Below are positions 7,896 through 14,906 of a stretch of 64,000 nucleotides of DNA, piece by piece. Under the pieces are notes generated by a model. The model was not told where the DNA came from. It made no database searches and saw nothing but the letters and a program-made list of their open reading frames with translations. Source of the stretch: Bacteroidales bacterium (GTDB lineage: Bacteria; Bacteroidota; Bacteroidia; Bacteroidales; UBA932). Position numbers and translations under genes: made by a program. Location of the stretch: assembly GCA_028724885.1 (NCBI GenBank), contig JAQYTJ010000031.1, forward strand, positions 95,713 through 159,712, read 5' to 3'. Positions within the stretch are counted from its first letter, which is position 1. Each line of letters begins with the position of its first letter.

Positions 7896-9814
7896 GGTAC
7901 TAAATGAGTTATTGCATCTTTAATATATGAAGGCAAAGCGAACTTCATTTCACCACCTATTTCTATCTTATCTAGCAAGAATGAATTCAGAGCTTGGGCA
8001 AATTCAGCCTTACTCGGCAGACATTTCCACATCAACAATGCAACATTTTGCTGCTCCTCTTCGTTCATATCTCTATCTCCAAGTCCTGACATGTAAGAAT
8101 CCACCTTGCTTATCCCTTCGGGATTCTCTTGCATAATCAGGTCGTAAAGCCAAGACCCTTTTGTCATTTCTTTATCATTATGAACATTTGCTCTGCAAAT
8201 TTGGTATTCCAGAGTTTTCTTTCCCGAACATATCTTGATACCTACCTGTCTATTGCTCATAGCTTTCATATTGTTAATGCGACCATTAACATTATCATTA
8301 TCAATTCCTTTTCTAAGGAAATTTAGTTTTGCATAACTGTCCTTTACTAACTCATCTAAATTATATTCTTTATTCTTAGAGTTAGTAAATTGGTCCTCAT
8401 CCGTTACAAACGCCGCTCTCATTGGCAAACGCTTTGCTTTATCAGAAGAATTAAACAGCATCAAAAACTGATAAAAAGCTGTTCCATCTGTATCGACAAT
8501 CTCAATTTGATGGTCAATCAGTGACTTGTATATCAGTTTAGAAAAAGTCTCAACCAATTGACACTCCGATATTCCTTCAATAAATAAACAACCCGAAGAG
8601 AACAACAATTGTGAGCGGGTAACATCAAAATATCTGGATATCATCTTTCTATAGGATACAACTTCTTCCATCTTTAATAATCTATTGTTATTTGCGACAT
8701 CCCGAACAATATTTTCTAAGTGCCGTTCTTTGAAACAATTACCCACATGATAAGCCGCTTCGCCTTTCAGCAGGATAATATTTTCCAACGGTATTCTTGA
8801 TGTCAAAGTCGGTGAATGTGTTGTAATAAACGTCTGGCTATTTTCACTATCATCAGCATTCTTGAGAAAGTTATACAGATTAACCTGAAGTTGTGGGTGC
8901 AGATGAGCTTCTGGCTCTTCTATTAACAATGCATATATACTCACTTTATCTTCAAAATGACAATCTTTAATATCACTCAATACCGAAGCTATATATATTA
9001 AATTATTATGCCCAAGGCTATTTTGAGTAAGTACAAATCCTTTTTTGTCAGTAGCAGAATATGGCAAAAATGGTTTGATAATATTAACGATACTATCAAT
9101 TTTGTTCTGTTCAATATGCAGCTCTACATTCTGTAGGTTTGTTAGATATATCTCCTTCAAGTTATCATTTATACCAGTTTGTGTTTCCCTTACTTCTTGT
9201 CTCTGCAAAAGATGCTCGTTTGCAGTATCCACTATTTGTCTCACTTCATCTTCTGAGCCAGCCCTGTCAATCTTTCTCTTAATTACTCTTCCTAACAAGT
9301 TGTTTCGGGGACTCATCAAATCGCGTGTACTGTCGCGTAATGCTCCGAGATAATATGGATGAAAATAATGAAACGTGTTCCAGTCAGCGCGCAGACCACT
9401 CTCTTCTTTACCAGTTATGTATGAGGAGTAAATCCTTCCATTCTCCTTTAACTCGAAACAAAGATGAACCCTAGCGACCATAGAGCCGTCGCCATTTCTG
9501 TCCAGATATTCATAAAATGCACCTTCTTGTTGCGCTGATAATCCTTCAAATAAATAGATAATATCTATCTTTGACGAGGGAGTTACCACTATAGTCCCAT
9601 CATTTTTTCTTGTAACCCCAACATAAAAATCTTCTTTTGTTATCTCAATATCTCGATTCGGTTCTCCCCACGAATAAAACAACCTGATGGCATCCATCAA
9701 AGATGTCTTCAACTGCCCATTAGCCCCGATAATCACATTCAACTTCCTATCGAATTCTACCGATAGGTCCTTGATCCCCCTAAAGTTCTTTATATCAATC
9801 TTACTTAGATACAT
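7892..9814 (-). CDS. gajA-like: OLD-family ATPase/TOPRIM nuclease (GajA-like)
   Basis: 640 residues. It starts MYLSKIDIKNFRGIKDLSVE, an SMC/OLD-type ABC ATPase N-terminus, with the P-loop at residues 30-38 (GANGQLKTS). Walker B is EEPEAHLHP near 300 and the switch histidine is in ITTHSP near 330. A TOPRIM domain follows with FIEGISE near 413, VDTDG near 435 and VTDEDQF near 473, matching the E...DxD metal-binding pattern of OLD nucleases. In Gabija, GajA is a sequence-guided nicking endonuclease restrained by nucleotides. The P-loop is unusual: the glycine normally preceding the lysine is leucine. Order in the operon is RloA, RloB, GajA, GajB, with 13 bp between RloB and this gene. Confidence 0.85.
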   Translation of the reverse strand: MYLSKIDIKNFRGIKDLSVEFDRKLNVIIGANGQLKTSLMDAIRLFYSWGEPNRDIEITKEDFYVGVTRKNDGTIVVTPSSKIDIIYLFEGLSAQQEGAFYEYLDRNGDGSMVARVHLCFELKENGRIYSSYITGKEESGLRADWNTFHYFHPYYLGALRDSTRDLMSPRNNLLGRVIKRKIDRAGSEDEVRQIVDTANEHLLQRQEVRETQTGINDNLKEIYLTNLQNVELHIEQNKIDSIVNIIKPFLPYSATDKKGFVLTQNSLGHNNLIYIASVLSDIKDCHFEDKVSIYALLIEEPEAHLHPQLQVNLYNFLKNADDSENSQTFITTHSPTLTSRIPLENIILLKGEAAYHVGNCFKERHLENIVRDVANNNRLLKMEEVVSYRKMISRYFDVTRSQLLFSSGCLFIEGISECQLVETFSKLIYKSLIDHQIEIVDTDGTAFYQFLMLFNSSDKAKRLPMRAAFVTDEDQFTNSKNKEYNLDELVKDSYAKLNFLRKGIDNDNVNGRINNMKAMSNRQVGIKICSGKKTLEYQICRANVHNDKEMTKGSWLYDLIMQENPEGISKVDSYMSGLGDRDMNEEEQQNVALLMWKCLPSKAEFAQALNSFLLDKIEIGGEMKFALPSYIKDAITHLVP

Positions 9815-9827
9815 ATCTATATGTATA

Positions 9828-10448
9828 TTAAATTGTTTGATTATTTAATAATTTTATCACTTTATATATCTCCGAGTACGCCTTCAAATCCTCTGGTGAT
9901 TCCTTACAGAGTTGGCACAGCTTTTCGGAATTTGAGATCGCCCGTTCTAAATCTCCATTCTCTGTCAGGTATTTATAGAGGTTGGTGCGTATGAAATATC
10001 GTTTTGTCTTTTCATACCCCGGCATATATTTCTGCAATTCGGGAAGCATTTGGTCGTAACTTTCATATCGCCGACAAACCACATTAGGCAAGAAGTGAAG
10101 CAAAAACCAAAATTCCGTGCAAGGATTCGTTTCTACGAACATAACCTTTCCGGCATATTTCTTTGCAGCATATTTCTTCTTTGCTCGCTGATACAATTGC
10201 ATTTCATATGGAAATTGAAACAGCCTATCCATATCAAACATGCAGACGATATAATCATATTGCTTGTTCAAATAAGATTCTACCAGTTTCAGTATATGAT
10301 TGATGTCGCTGTGCTGCGGAAAATCCGGAGCGACCTTAAAAGGATAATGGCACGCAATCCTCAGAGAATCGAAATAGAACCATTCTGTTTCTCCCTCGCC
10401 TATGATGGCAATACTTTTTGTTACTGTCCGCCCCATATCGTTAGTCAT
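9828..10448 (-). CDS. rloB: RloB-like TOPRIM-related protein (AbiLii-like)
   Basis: 206 residues beginning MTNDMGRTVTKSIAIIGEGE followed by TEWFYFDSLR; the EGETE motif near residues 18-22, the CMFDMDR segment near 69-75 and NPCTEFWFLLHF near 108-119 are the conserved blocks of the RloB family (PF13707). The pattern E...DxD is TOPRIM-like, consistent with a nuclease or nucleotidyl-transfer role. RloB is normally encoded with an AAA15 ATPase; that pair is the AbiL type of abortive-infection system. Here its start overlaps the ATPase gene by 8 bp. The family's biochemical activity is not known to me with certainty. Confidence 0.85.
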   Translation of the reverse strand: MTNDMGRTVTKSIAIIGEGETEWFYFDSLRIACHYPFKVAPDFPQHSDINHILKLVESYLNKQYDYIVCMFDMDRLFQFPYEMQLYQRAKKKYAAKKYAGKVMFVETNPCTEFWFLLHFLPNVVCRRYESYDQMLPELQKYMPGYEKTKRYFIRTNLYKYLTENGDLERAISNSEKLCQLCKESPEDLKAYSEIYKVIKLLNNQTI

Positions 10449-11739
10449 TCAGGTTGATATACTGGCTGCCCAAGAACGGCAACTTTACCAACTTTCCCTG
10501 CTTGTAGGCATTATATGGGGAAAGATTTTTATGGAGTCCAAGAGAAGAAAGACGCACAATTTTAGTTTCGCCAAGTTCATCTTTATCTGTGAACCATATC
10601 GTATCACGGCGAATGAAATCCTCATTGAGAAGATTGATGTCGTGCGTTGTCAGGAGCATTTGGGATGTTCCGTTACTGTTCGCTAAAAATACTTTTATGA
10701 AATAAGCCAGCAGTTCATAATGAATACTTGTCTCCACTTCATCAATGGGTACAAACCGATTGGTCTTTAACAGGAAATTCAATATCACCGCCATTCCTAA
10801 GAACCTAATGGTGCCATTGGACTCGTATCCTTCCGATAAATCATATACCTTATCGCCTACCTTGTGCTTGAAGGTCAGTTCCGTATTTGTAATTTTTCCC
10901 TTTCTTAGCATTTCTGCCTTTGCATCTTTATCAATAGGGGCATTCTGAATTAATTGTTCCAATTCAGGGGTAATAAGTTCTTCCTCTTCGTGTAATACCA
11001 CATCTTCTATGTTGAAATCAGACGCTTTTAGGAAGTTTAATATAAACCTCTTCAAATCTCCTGTTTCGTCTTTATCCAATCGAGATTTGACATATCCCGA
11101 AAGCAGCATACCGGGAGCCAGTACATCTTTTACGTGTTTGGCAAAATAATCGTACACATCATTCAGCTTGGTACGTTCCACGTTGCTTTTGCCAAATGCG
11201 GCAAGCACGCTGCAATTATTGATAGTGTTGCCGGAAATCACATCTTGGCTTTTTTTCGTCATTTTCAGATTTACACCAAAATCGATGGTCGCGGAATCTG
11301 TCGCGGCATCATAACTTCGGTTGTAAAGTTTAGTAGGGCGAATGGAATCATAAACAATCAATGTCTCGGAATAAATATGCTTTGCATCCAATTCAAAACT
11401 GAGTATATACTTCGACTGGTTGATATAGAACACCATTGACATCTTTGTCTTCTCGTTCCTTGAGGTGTCATCCAACATGAAAGGGACAACCCCGGTTTTC
11501 TCGGTCCGGTCTTTAGGCATTCTCAAAACCAGCATCTTGAAAAATTCAATGGCATTTAATATATTCGTTTTACCGGAAGCGTTGGCACCATAGATGATGC
11601 CAAGTTTCAGCAATCTTACCCCTTCTTTAACTTCATACGAATATTCATCAGACATAAAAGTATCTGCCGATGGTTCAAAACTGATTTTCTGAACCGATTT
11701 AATTGAGAAAAAATTCTCAATGGTAAACTCTGCTATCAT
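10441..11739 (-). CDS. rloA: AAA15 family ATPase (RloA/AbiLi-like)
   Basis: 432 residues. The N-terminus MIAEFTIENFFSIKSVQKIS is typical of AAA15/ABC-like ATPases; Walker A is YGANASGKT at residues 50-58, the ABC-type signature region is DLSEGYESNGT near 323, Walker B is VPIDEVETSIH near 348 and the switch is LLTTHD near 380. It is the first gene of a four-gene minus-strand operon that continues with RloB and the Gabija-like pair. In the related AbiL and PARIS systems such ATPases hold a TOPRIM-like effector and release it on phage sensing. The pairing with RloB makes this assignment strong; the trigger is unknown. Confidence 0.87.
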   Translation of the reverse strand: MIAEFTIENFFSIKSVQKISFEPSADTFMSDEYSYEVKEGVRLLKLGIIYGANASGKTNILNAIEFFKMLVLRMPKDRTEKTGVVPFMLDDTSRNEKTKMSMVFYINQSKYILSFELDAKHIYSETLIVYDSIRPTKLYNRSYDAATDSATIDFGVNLKMTKKSQDVISGNTINNCSVLAAFGKSNVERTKLNDVYDYFAKHVKDVLAPGMLLSGYVKSRLDKDETGDLKRFILNFLKASDFNIEDVVLHEEEELITPELEQLIQNAPIDKDAKAEMLRKGKITNTELTFKHKVGDKVYDLSEGYESNGTIRFLGMAVILNFLLKTNRFVPIDEVETSIHYELLAYFIKVFLANSNGTSQMLLTTHDINLLNEDFIRRDTIWFTDKDELGETKIVRLSSLGLHKNLSPYNAYKQGKLVKLPFLGSQYINLND

Positions 11740-11767
11740 AATCGTTAATTTTATCTATTTTACGGCG

Positions 11768-11775
11768 TAAAGTTA
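11768..11775 (-). promoter_or_regulatory. -7 element of the defence operon promoter
   Basis: On the minus strand TAACTTTA fits the Bacteroidota -7 consensus TAnnTTTG in 7 of 8 positions and lies about 30 bp before the rloA ATG. A TTG-containing stretch about 20 bp further upstream fits the -33 element. It is the only good promoter seen before the four overlapping or closely spaced genes. Confidence 0.5.
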
Positions 11776-11877
11776 CAAACAAAATCTTATTCAACAAATT
11801 TTAAATACAATTATCGTATAAAAATTACGAAACGCAAATACAAAATCAGCAAATAGCTATTTATTAGGGATGCAAAA

Positions 11878-12000
11878 ATGGCCATCGAGGCGTTGAAGGA
11901 GCGCGAGACGCTGAATGAACTCGCATCATAGTATGCAGCGTCACCGGTAATGATAAGTCGCTGGAAGAAAGAGTTTTTGAGGACACAGCCGCTCATGTGA
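11878..12000 (+). pseudogene. IS3-family OrfA (helix-turn-helix) remnant
   Basis: Reading from ATG 11878 gives MAIEALKERETLNELAS, an in-frame TAG, then YAASPVMISRWKKEFLRTQP before a stop at 12000. This is the C-terminal half of the Tnp_1 (PF01527) helix-turn-helix of IS3/IS150-type OrfA proteins, in which LASKY.VSP..I..WKKEFL is conserved. The internal stop, lost N-terminus and absence of OrfB show it is dead. Confidence 0.7.
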
Positions 12001-12034
12001 CTATAGGGCTAATTTTCTTCTCTCCCTCTATTTG

Positions 12035-12081
12035 ACTTGACTTTATTGCCCGTATTATAATAACGGTCATTAAAGTCAAGT
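12035..12081. repeat. Long imperfect palindrome
   Basis: ACTTGACTTTA (12035-12045) and TAAAGTCAAGT (12071-12081) are perfect inverted repeats, and the 25 bp between them contain the near-palindrome CCGTATTATAATAACGG. Partial complementarity continues outward on both sides. On the plus strand it is followed within 20 bp by a T-rich run, so it may end transcription from the left; alternatively it is a protein-binding or transposon-end site. Confidence 0.5.
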
Positions 12082-12332
12082 TGAGAGTGGAGGTGCTTTT
12101 TTCTTTTGGCAAGCAAAACAGTTCTTTGATATGATGAGTGTATGATGAACAATTTGCATTGTTTGTAACGAATAACATATCGTTTGTTGATAGGTGTATA
12201 TGGTGCATACAAACAACATTATAGCATTTAGTTTTTGGAAGTTTTTGCTCAAAATAGATTATGTATATGGTTAATTATGCCAAGACGTGCATTATTATAT
12301 GTATAATAGATCATTAAATAAATAAAAAGTAT

Positions 12333-12340
12333 TACTTTTG
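12333..12340 (+). promoter_or_regulatory. -7 element of the hipBA promoter
   Basis: TACTTTTG matches the Bacteroidota -7 consensus TAnnTTTG and lies 72 bp upstream of the hipB start. The region around it is AT-rich. No other gene is found between it and hipB. Confidence 0.55.
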
Positions 12341-12365
12341 CATATTATATGATAGGTTAATTATA

Positions 12366-12392
12366 GCAAAGTCATCAACATAGTTGCTTTGC
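12366..12392. promoter_or_regulatory. Candidate HipB operator (inverted repeat)
   Basis: GCAAAG (12366-12371) and CTTTGC (12387-12392) are perfect 6-bp inverted half-sites separated by 15 bp, placed between the predicted transcription start and hipB. HipB-type regulators are dimers that repress their own operon by binding inverted repeats, so this is the natural operator candidate. It rests on position and symmetry only. Confidence 0.35.
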
Positions 12393-12411
12393 ACCTTGAA
12401 TTGATGTAGTA

Positions 12412-12732
12412 ATGGCAAAGAATACAATGGGAACCAAGCTTCCACGAAAACTGGAGCAGAAGATGCAGATTGTAGGTGAGCAGATTAAGTTGGCTCGCTT
12501 ACGTCGGAATCTGAGTGTGGCTCAGGTTGCCGAACGTGCCACCTGTTCACCGCTTACTGTGTCCCGAATAGAGAAAGGGATTCCTACTGTTGCAATAGGG
12601 ATCTATCTACGTGTTTTGTACGCATTGCAACTTGACGATGATATTCTATTGCTTGCCAAAGAAGACAAAATGGGAAGAGCTTTGCAAGATTTGAGTTTGA
12701 AAACAAGAGAACGTTCATCTAAGAAAGAATAA
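12412..12732 (+). CDS. hipB: XRE-family regulator, HipB-like antitoxin
   Basis: 106 residues. A Cro/C1-type helix-turn-helix runs from about residue 22 to 75, with IKLARLRRNLSVAQVAERA followed by TCSPLTVSRIEKGIPTV. The basic C-terminal tail (KTRERSSKKE) is flexible and probably contacts the HipA partner or DNA. The stop is 3 bp before the hipA start. In known HipBA modules this protein neutralises the kinase and represses the operon. The first 15 residues may not be needed for folding; the ATG chosen is the first in frame. Confidence 0.87.
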   Translation: MAKNTMGTKLPRKLEQKMQIVGEQIKLARLRRNLSVAQVAERATCSPLTVSRIEKGIPTVAIGIYLRVLYALQLDDDILLLAKEDKMGRALQDLSLKTRERSSKKE

Positions 12733-12735
12733 ACT

Positions 12736-14001
12736 ATGAAAAAGTTGTATGTATATGCCGATTTCGATTGGCTCAAAGAAGTGGAACTTATTGGCGAAAT
12801 AGGCTATGAATTTCTTCGTGGTGCGGACAGCTATAGTTTCACGTTCAATAATGAATGGTTAAGGCAGCACGGCGATCTGTTTTTGAGTGACGACCTGAAT
12901 AATTACCCAGGGCAACAATATACACAACCGGACAAGGATATATTCGGATGTTTTTCTGATGCCTTGCCAGATCGTTGGGGACGTACTTTGTTGTTGCGTC
13001 GTGAGCAATTAGCAGCAGCGGAAGAAAAGCGATCAGTACGGAGATTATCATCTTTCGATTTCTTAACTGGTATTGATGATTTCTCTCGAATGGGCGGATT
13101 CCGTTTTAAGGAAGATCCCGATGGCGGATTTATCAATGTGAGTGAATCGTTGAAAATTCCACCTCTGACAGATATTCGGGAGTTGATTGCTGCCAGTGCT
13201 GAGATTGAGAAAAGCGAAGAAAACAATATGCTTCCTGATAGGAAATGGATTGCACAACTTGTGCAACCTGGGACATCATTAGGAGGATCACGTCCTAAAG
13301 CCAATGTTGTAGATACGGATAAAACTCTTTATGTGGCTAAGTTCGCGTCGAGCAAGGATGACTATGATGTCGGACTTTGGGAGCATTTCTGCCATTTGCT
13401 TGCTACAAAAGCAGGAGTAAACGTAGCAAAAACCAAAGTGCTGGCAACTGGAGAAAAATATCATACATTGCTGTCACAACGTTTCGATAGAACAAACGAT
13501 AGCAAACGTATTCATTTTGCATCCGCAATGACCTTGTTGGGATTAAGTGATGGAGATAATGCAACTACTGGACACGGCTATTTGGATATAGTCGACTTCA
13601 TTATTCAGAACTGTACCGATGTAGAGCGAAACCTGCAGGAACTCTTCCGTCGTGTAGCCTTCTATATCTGCATTGGTAATAGCGATGACCATTTCCGCAA
13701 TCATGGTTTCCTGTTGACTGCAAAAGGGTGGATATTGTCTCCAGCTTACGATATGAACCCTACTTTGAGTGAATTTCAAAGCCTGCTTATCTCTGCCACT
13801 TCCAATAAGGCGAGTTTAAGCATATTGCTTGATGCCTGCGAGGATTATATGCTTAATCGAAGCACTGCGGAGAAGATTATTTCAGAGGTGATTGAAGTTG
13901 TGAAAAGATGGCGCGAATTGGCAACACAATTAGGAATTTCCAAGAGAGAGATGGATATGTTTGCCGGAGTGTTGGATGCAAGGTGGAACGATTGCGTTTG
14001 A
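12736..14001 (+). CDS. hipA: HipA-domain serine/threonine kinase toxin
   Basis: 421 residues. The N-terminal Couple_hipA-like domain contains DIFGCFSDALPDRWGR near residues 74-89. The kinase core shows the Gly-rich loop TSLGGSRPKA near 179-188, a lysine in LYVAKF near 200, the catalytic loop NSDDHFRNHGF near 314-324 and the Mg-binding SPAYDMNP near 336-342. All residues needed for activity are present. HipA toxins of this class phosphorylate translation factors such as glutamyl-tRNA synthetase and cause dormancy. It is coupled to hipB and lies in the defence island, so it may act as a phage-abortive or stabilisation module. Confidence 0.88.
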   Translation: MKKLYVYADFDWLKEVELIGEIGYEFLRGADSYSFTFNNEWLRQHGDLFLSDDLNNYPGQQYTQPDKDIFGCFSDALPDRWGRTLLLRREQLAAAEEKRSVRRLSSFDFLTGIDDFSRMGGFRFKEDPDGGFINVSESLKIPPLTDIRELIAASAEIEKSEENNMLPDRKWIAQLVQPGTSLGGSRPKANVVDTDKTLYVAKFASSKDDYDVGLWEHFCHLLATKAGVNVAKTKVLATGEKYHTLLSQRFDRTNDSKRIHFASAMTLLGLSDGDNATTGHGYLDIVDFIIQNCTDVERNLQELFRRVAFYICIGNSDDHFRNHGFLLTAKGWILSPAYDMNPTLSEFQSLLISATSNKASLSILLDACEDYMLNRSTAEKIISEVIEVVKRWRELATQLGISKREMDMFAGVLDARWNDCV

Positions 14002-14088
14002 TTTACAGGAATAGAATATTGTTGGCAAATTGTTGCTGTCCATGCTTTTATATGGCGGTGATGGATAAATTTTATTTATTTGAAAAAA

Positions 14089-14550
14089 TCAGATATATTT
14101 TGGTAGACATATTTTAGTCTCGAAAAAGAGTTCATTAATGTTTCTAATTTCATATTTATAACGGATGAAATTACGACTCATGAGCATGGTGAAGAAATTA
14201 CTAAACCATGTAATTCCCAAATGAGTAAAATCCAGAGGAACATTATGGCGTACATAGCATTCAAAGTCATACCAATCACGGCCTTTAACTCTATTCTTCC
14301 ACACACGATAGATCAGTGCGTGCATCTTACCGGCAAACAGATCGGGAAGTGTAAAACAACGAGTCATAAATGAGTATGGCTGAAGCAATAGTTTCTGTTC
14401 TGTCTTGAAGTTCAATGGTGGACAAGTACCCACTTCAATCTTTATCTTTATTGATTTCTCTGTCTGGAAAGTCACATCATACACATCGGTATTATCTTTA
14501 AGAAATGCCGATTCGACGTTTCCGAAATTCTTCTTGTCTTTTTTCTTTAT
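14089..14550 (-). pseudogene. AbiEii/AbiGii-type nucleotidyltransferase toxin fragment
   Basis: The minus-strand frame is open from 14550 to 14089 and reads KKDKKNFGNVESAFLKDNTD, later KIKIEVGTCPPLNFKTEQK and then FTLPDLFAGKMHALIYRVWK, GRDWYDFECYVRHNVPLDFTH. These are conserved blocks of the C-terminal half of AbiEii-like toxins (PF08843). The N-terminal half with the GSxxD nucleotidyltransferase motif is missing: the frame meets a stop exactly where the repeat at 14549-14565 begins. The C-terminal end after DFTH also looks unlike the family. No AbiEi antitoxin gene is seen. It is a dead fragment cut by an insertion or recombination. Confidence 0.72.
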
Positions 14551-14565
14551 TTAAGTTTCGCAAGT
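14549..14565 (-). repeat. Copy 1 of ACTTGCGAAACTTAAAT repeat
   Basis: Minus-strand copy of a 17-bp sequence found four times in the window (also 14752-14762 partial, 16331-16347, 59427-59443). It marks the exact point where the AbiEii frame is broken. Copy 2 lies about 190 bp away in the opposite orientation, so the two form an inverted pair like insertion-sequence ends. Confidence 0.6.
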
Positions 14566-14725
14566 AGCTAAAAAAAGGATACGACTTTGCAAAAGGGCAT
14601 CCTCGGCAGATGTCCGCCTGTCTTGTTGTTTGATTGCGGATGACCGCATCGAATTCATGAATCCAGGCGTTTCCCCATCGGGACAATGCCCATCGAGTTC
14701 CACCCGCCGTCCGAAGGGCATTCGA

Positions 14726-14762
14726 CGCACGACGGTTTGGCTGCATAAGTCACTTGCGAAAC
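14726..14762 (+). repeat. Copy 2 of repeat, extended left flank of ATPase cassette
   Basis: This 37-bp stretch begins CGCACGAC, contains TTTGGCTGCATAAGTC and ends ACTTGCGAAAC. It is almost identical, in direct orientation, to 16306-16342 on the other side of the DUF4143 ATPase gene (one extra base here). The two direct repeats therefore bracket the ATPase cassette. The 160 bp to its left (14566-14725) hold no recognised gene. Confidence 0.65.
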
Positions 14763-14790
14763 CAACCGAAGTTTGCGAGGCAATCCATCG

Positions 14791-14849
14791 CCAAATAACC
14801 AAATAAAATCTCACCAAATAACCAAACAAATTTTCGCCAAATAACCAAA
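14791..14849 (+). promoter_or_regulatory. Three 23-bp-spaced iterons upstream of the DUF4143 ATPase
   Basis: CCAAATAACCAAA occurs at 14791, 14814 and 14837, an exact 23-bp period, each preceded by a (G/A)-containing CTC/TCG-like flank. The array ends 28 bp before the predicted -7 element of the ATPase gene. Equal spacing of about two helical turns puts all copies on one face of the DNA, as for operator arrays or iterons. No other copies were seen in the window. Confidence 0.6.
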
Positions 14850-14877
14850 TTGTCTTGCTTGTTTCATTTCCAATTCA

Positions 14878-14885
14878 TATCTTTG
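14878..14885 (+). promoter_or_regulatory. -7 element of the DUF4143 ATPase promoter
   Basis: TATCTTTG matches TAnnTTTG exactly and lies 22 bp before the ATG at 14907, leaving a short leader of about 15 nt. A TTG at 14850-14852 is at a suitable distance for the -33 element and touches the third iteron, so a protein on the iterons would affect initiation. Confidence 0.55.
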
Positions 14886-14906
14886 CCCGGTAGATAGAAA
14901 CTTTAT

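Noticed and set aside
12009..12212. Short minus-strand frames of 67-71 codons before hipB
   Set aside because: They read through the palindrome at 12035-12081, have no homology and no promoter.
14791..14849. Possible CRISPR array or origin iterons
   Set aside because: Repeats of 13 bp with 10-bp spacers are too short for CRISPR, and there is no replication initiator gene; a regulatory array is more likely.
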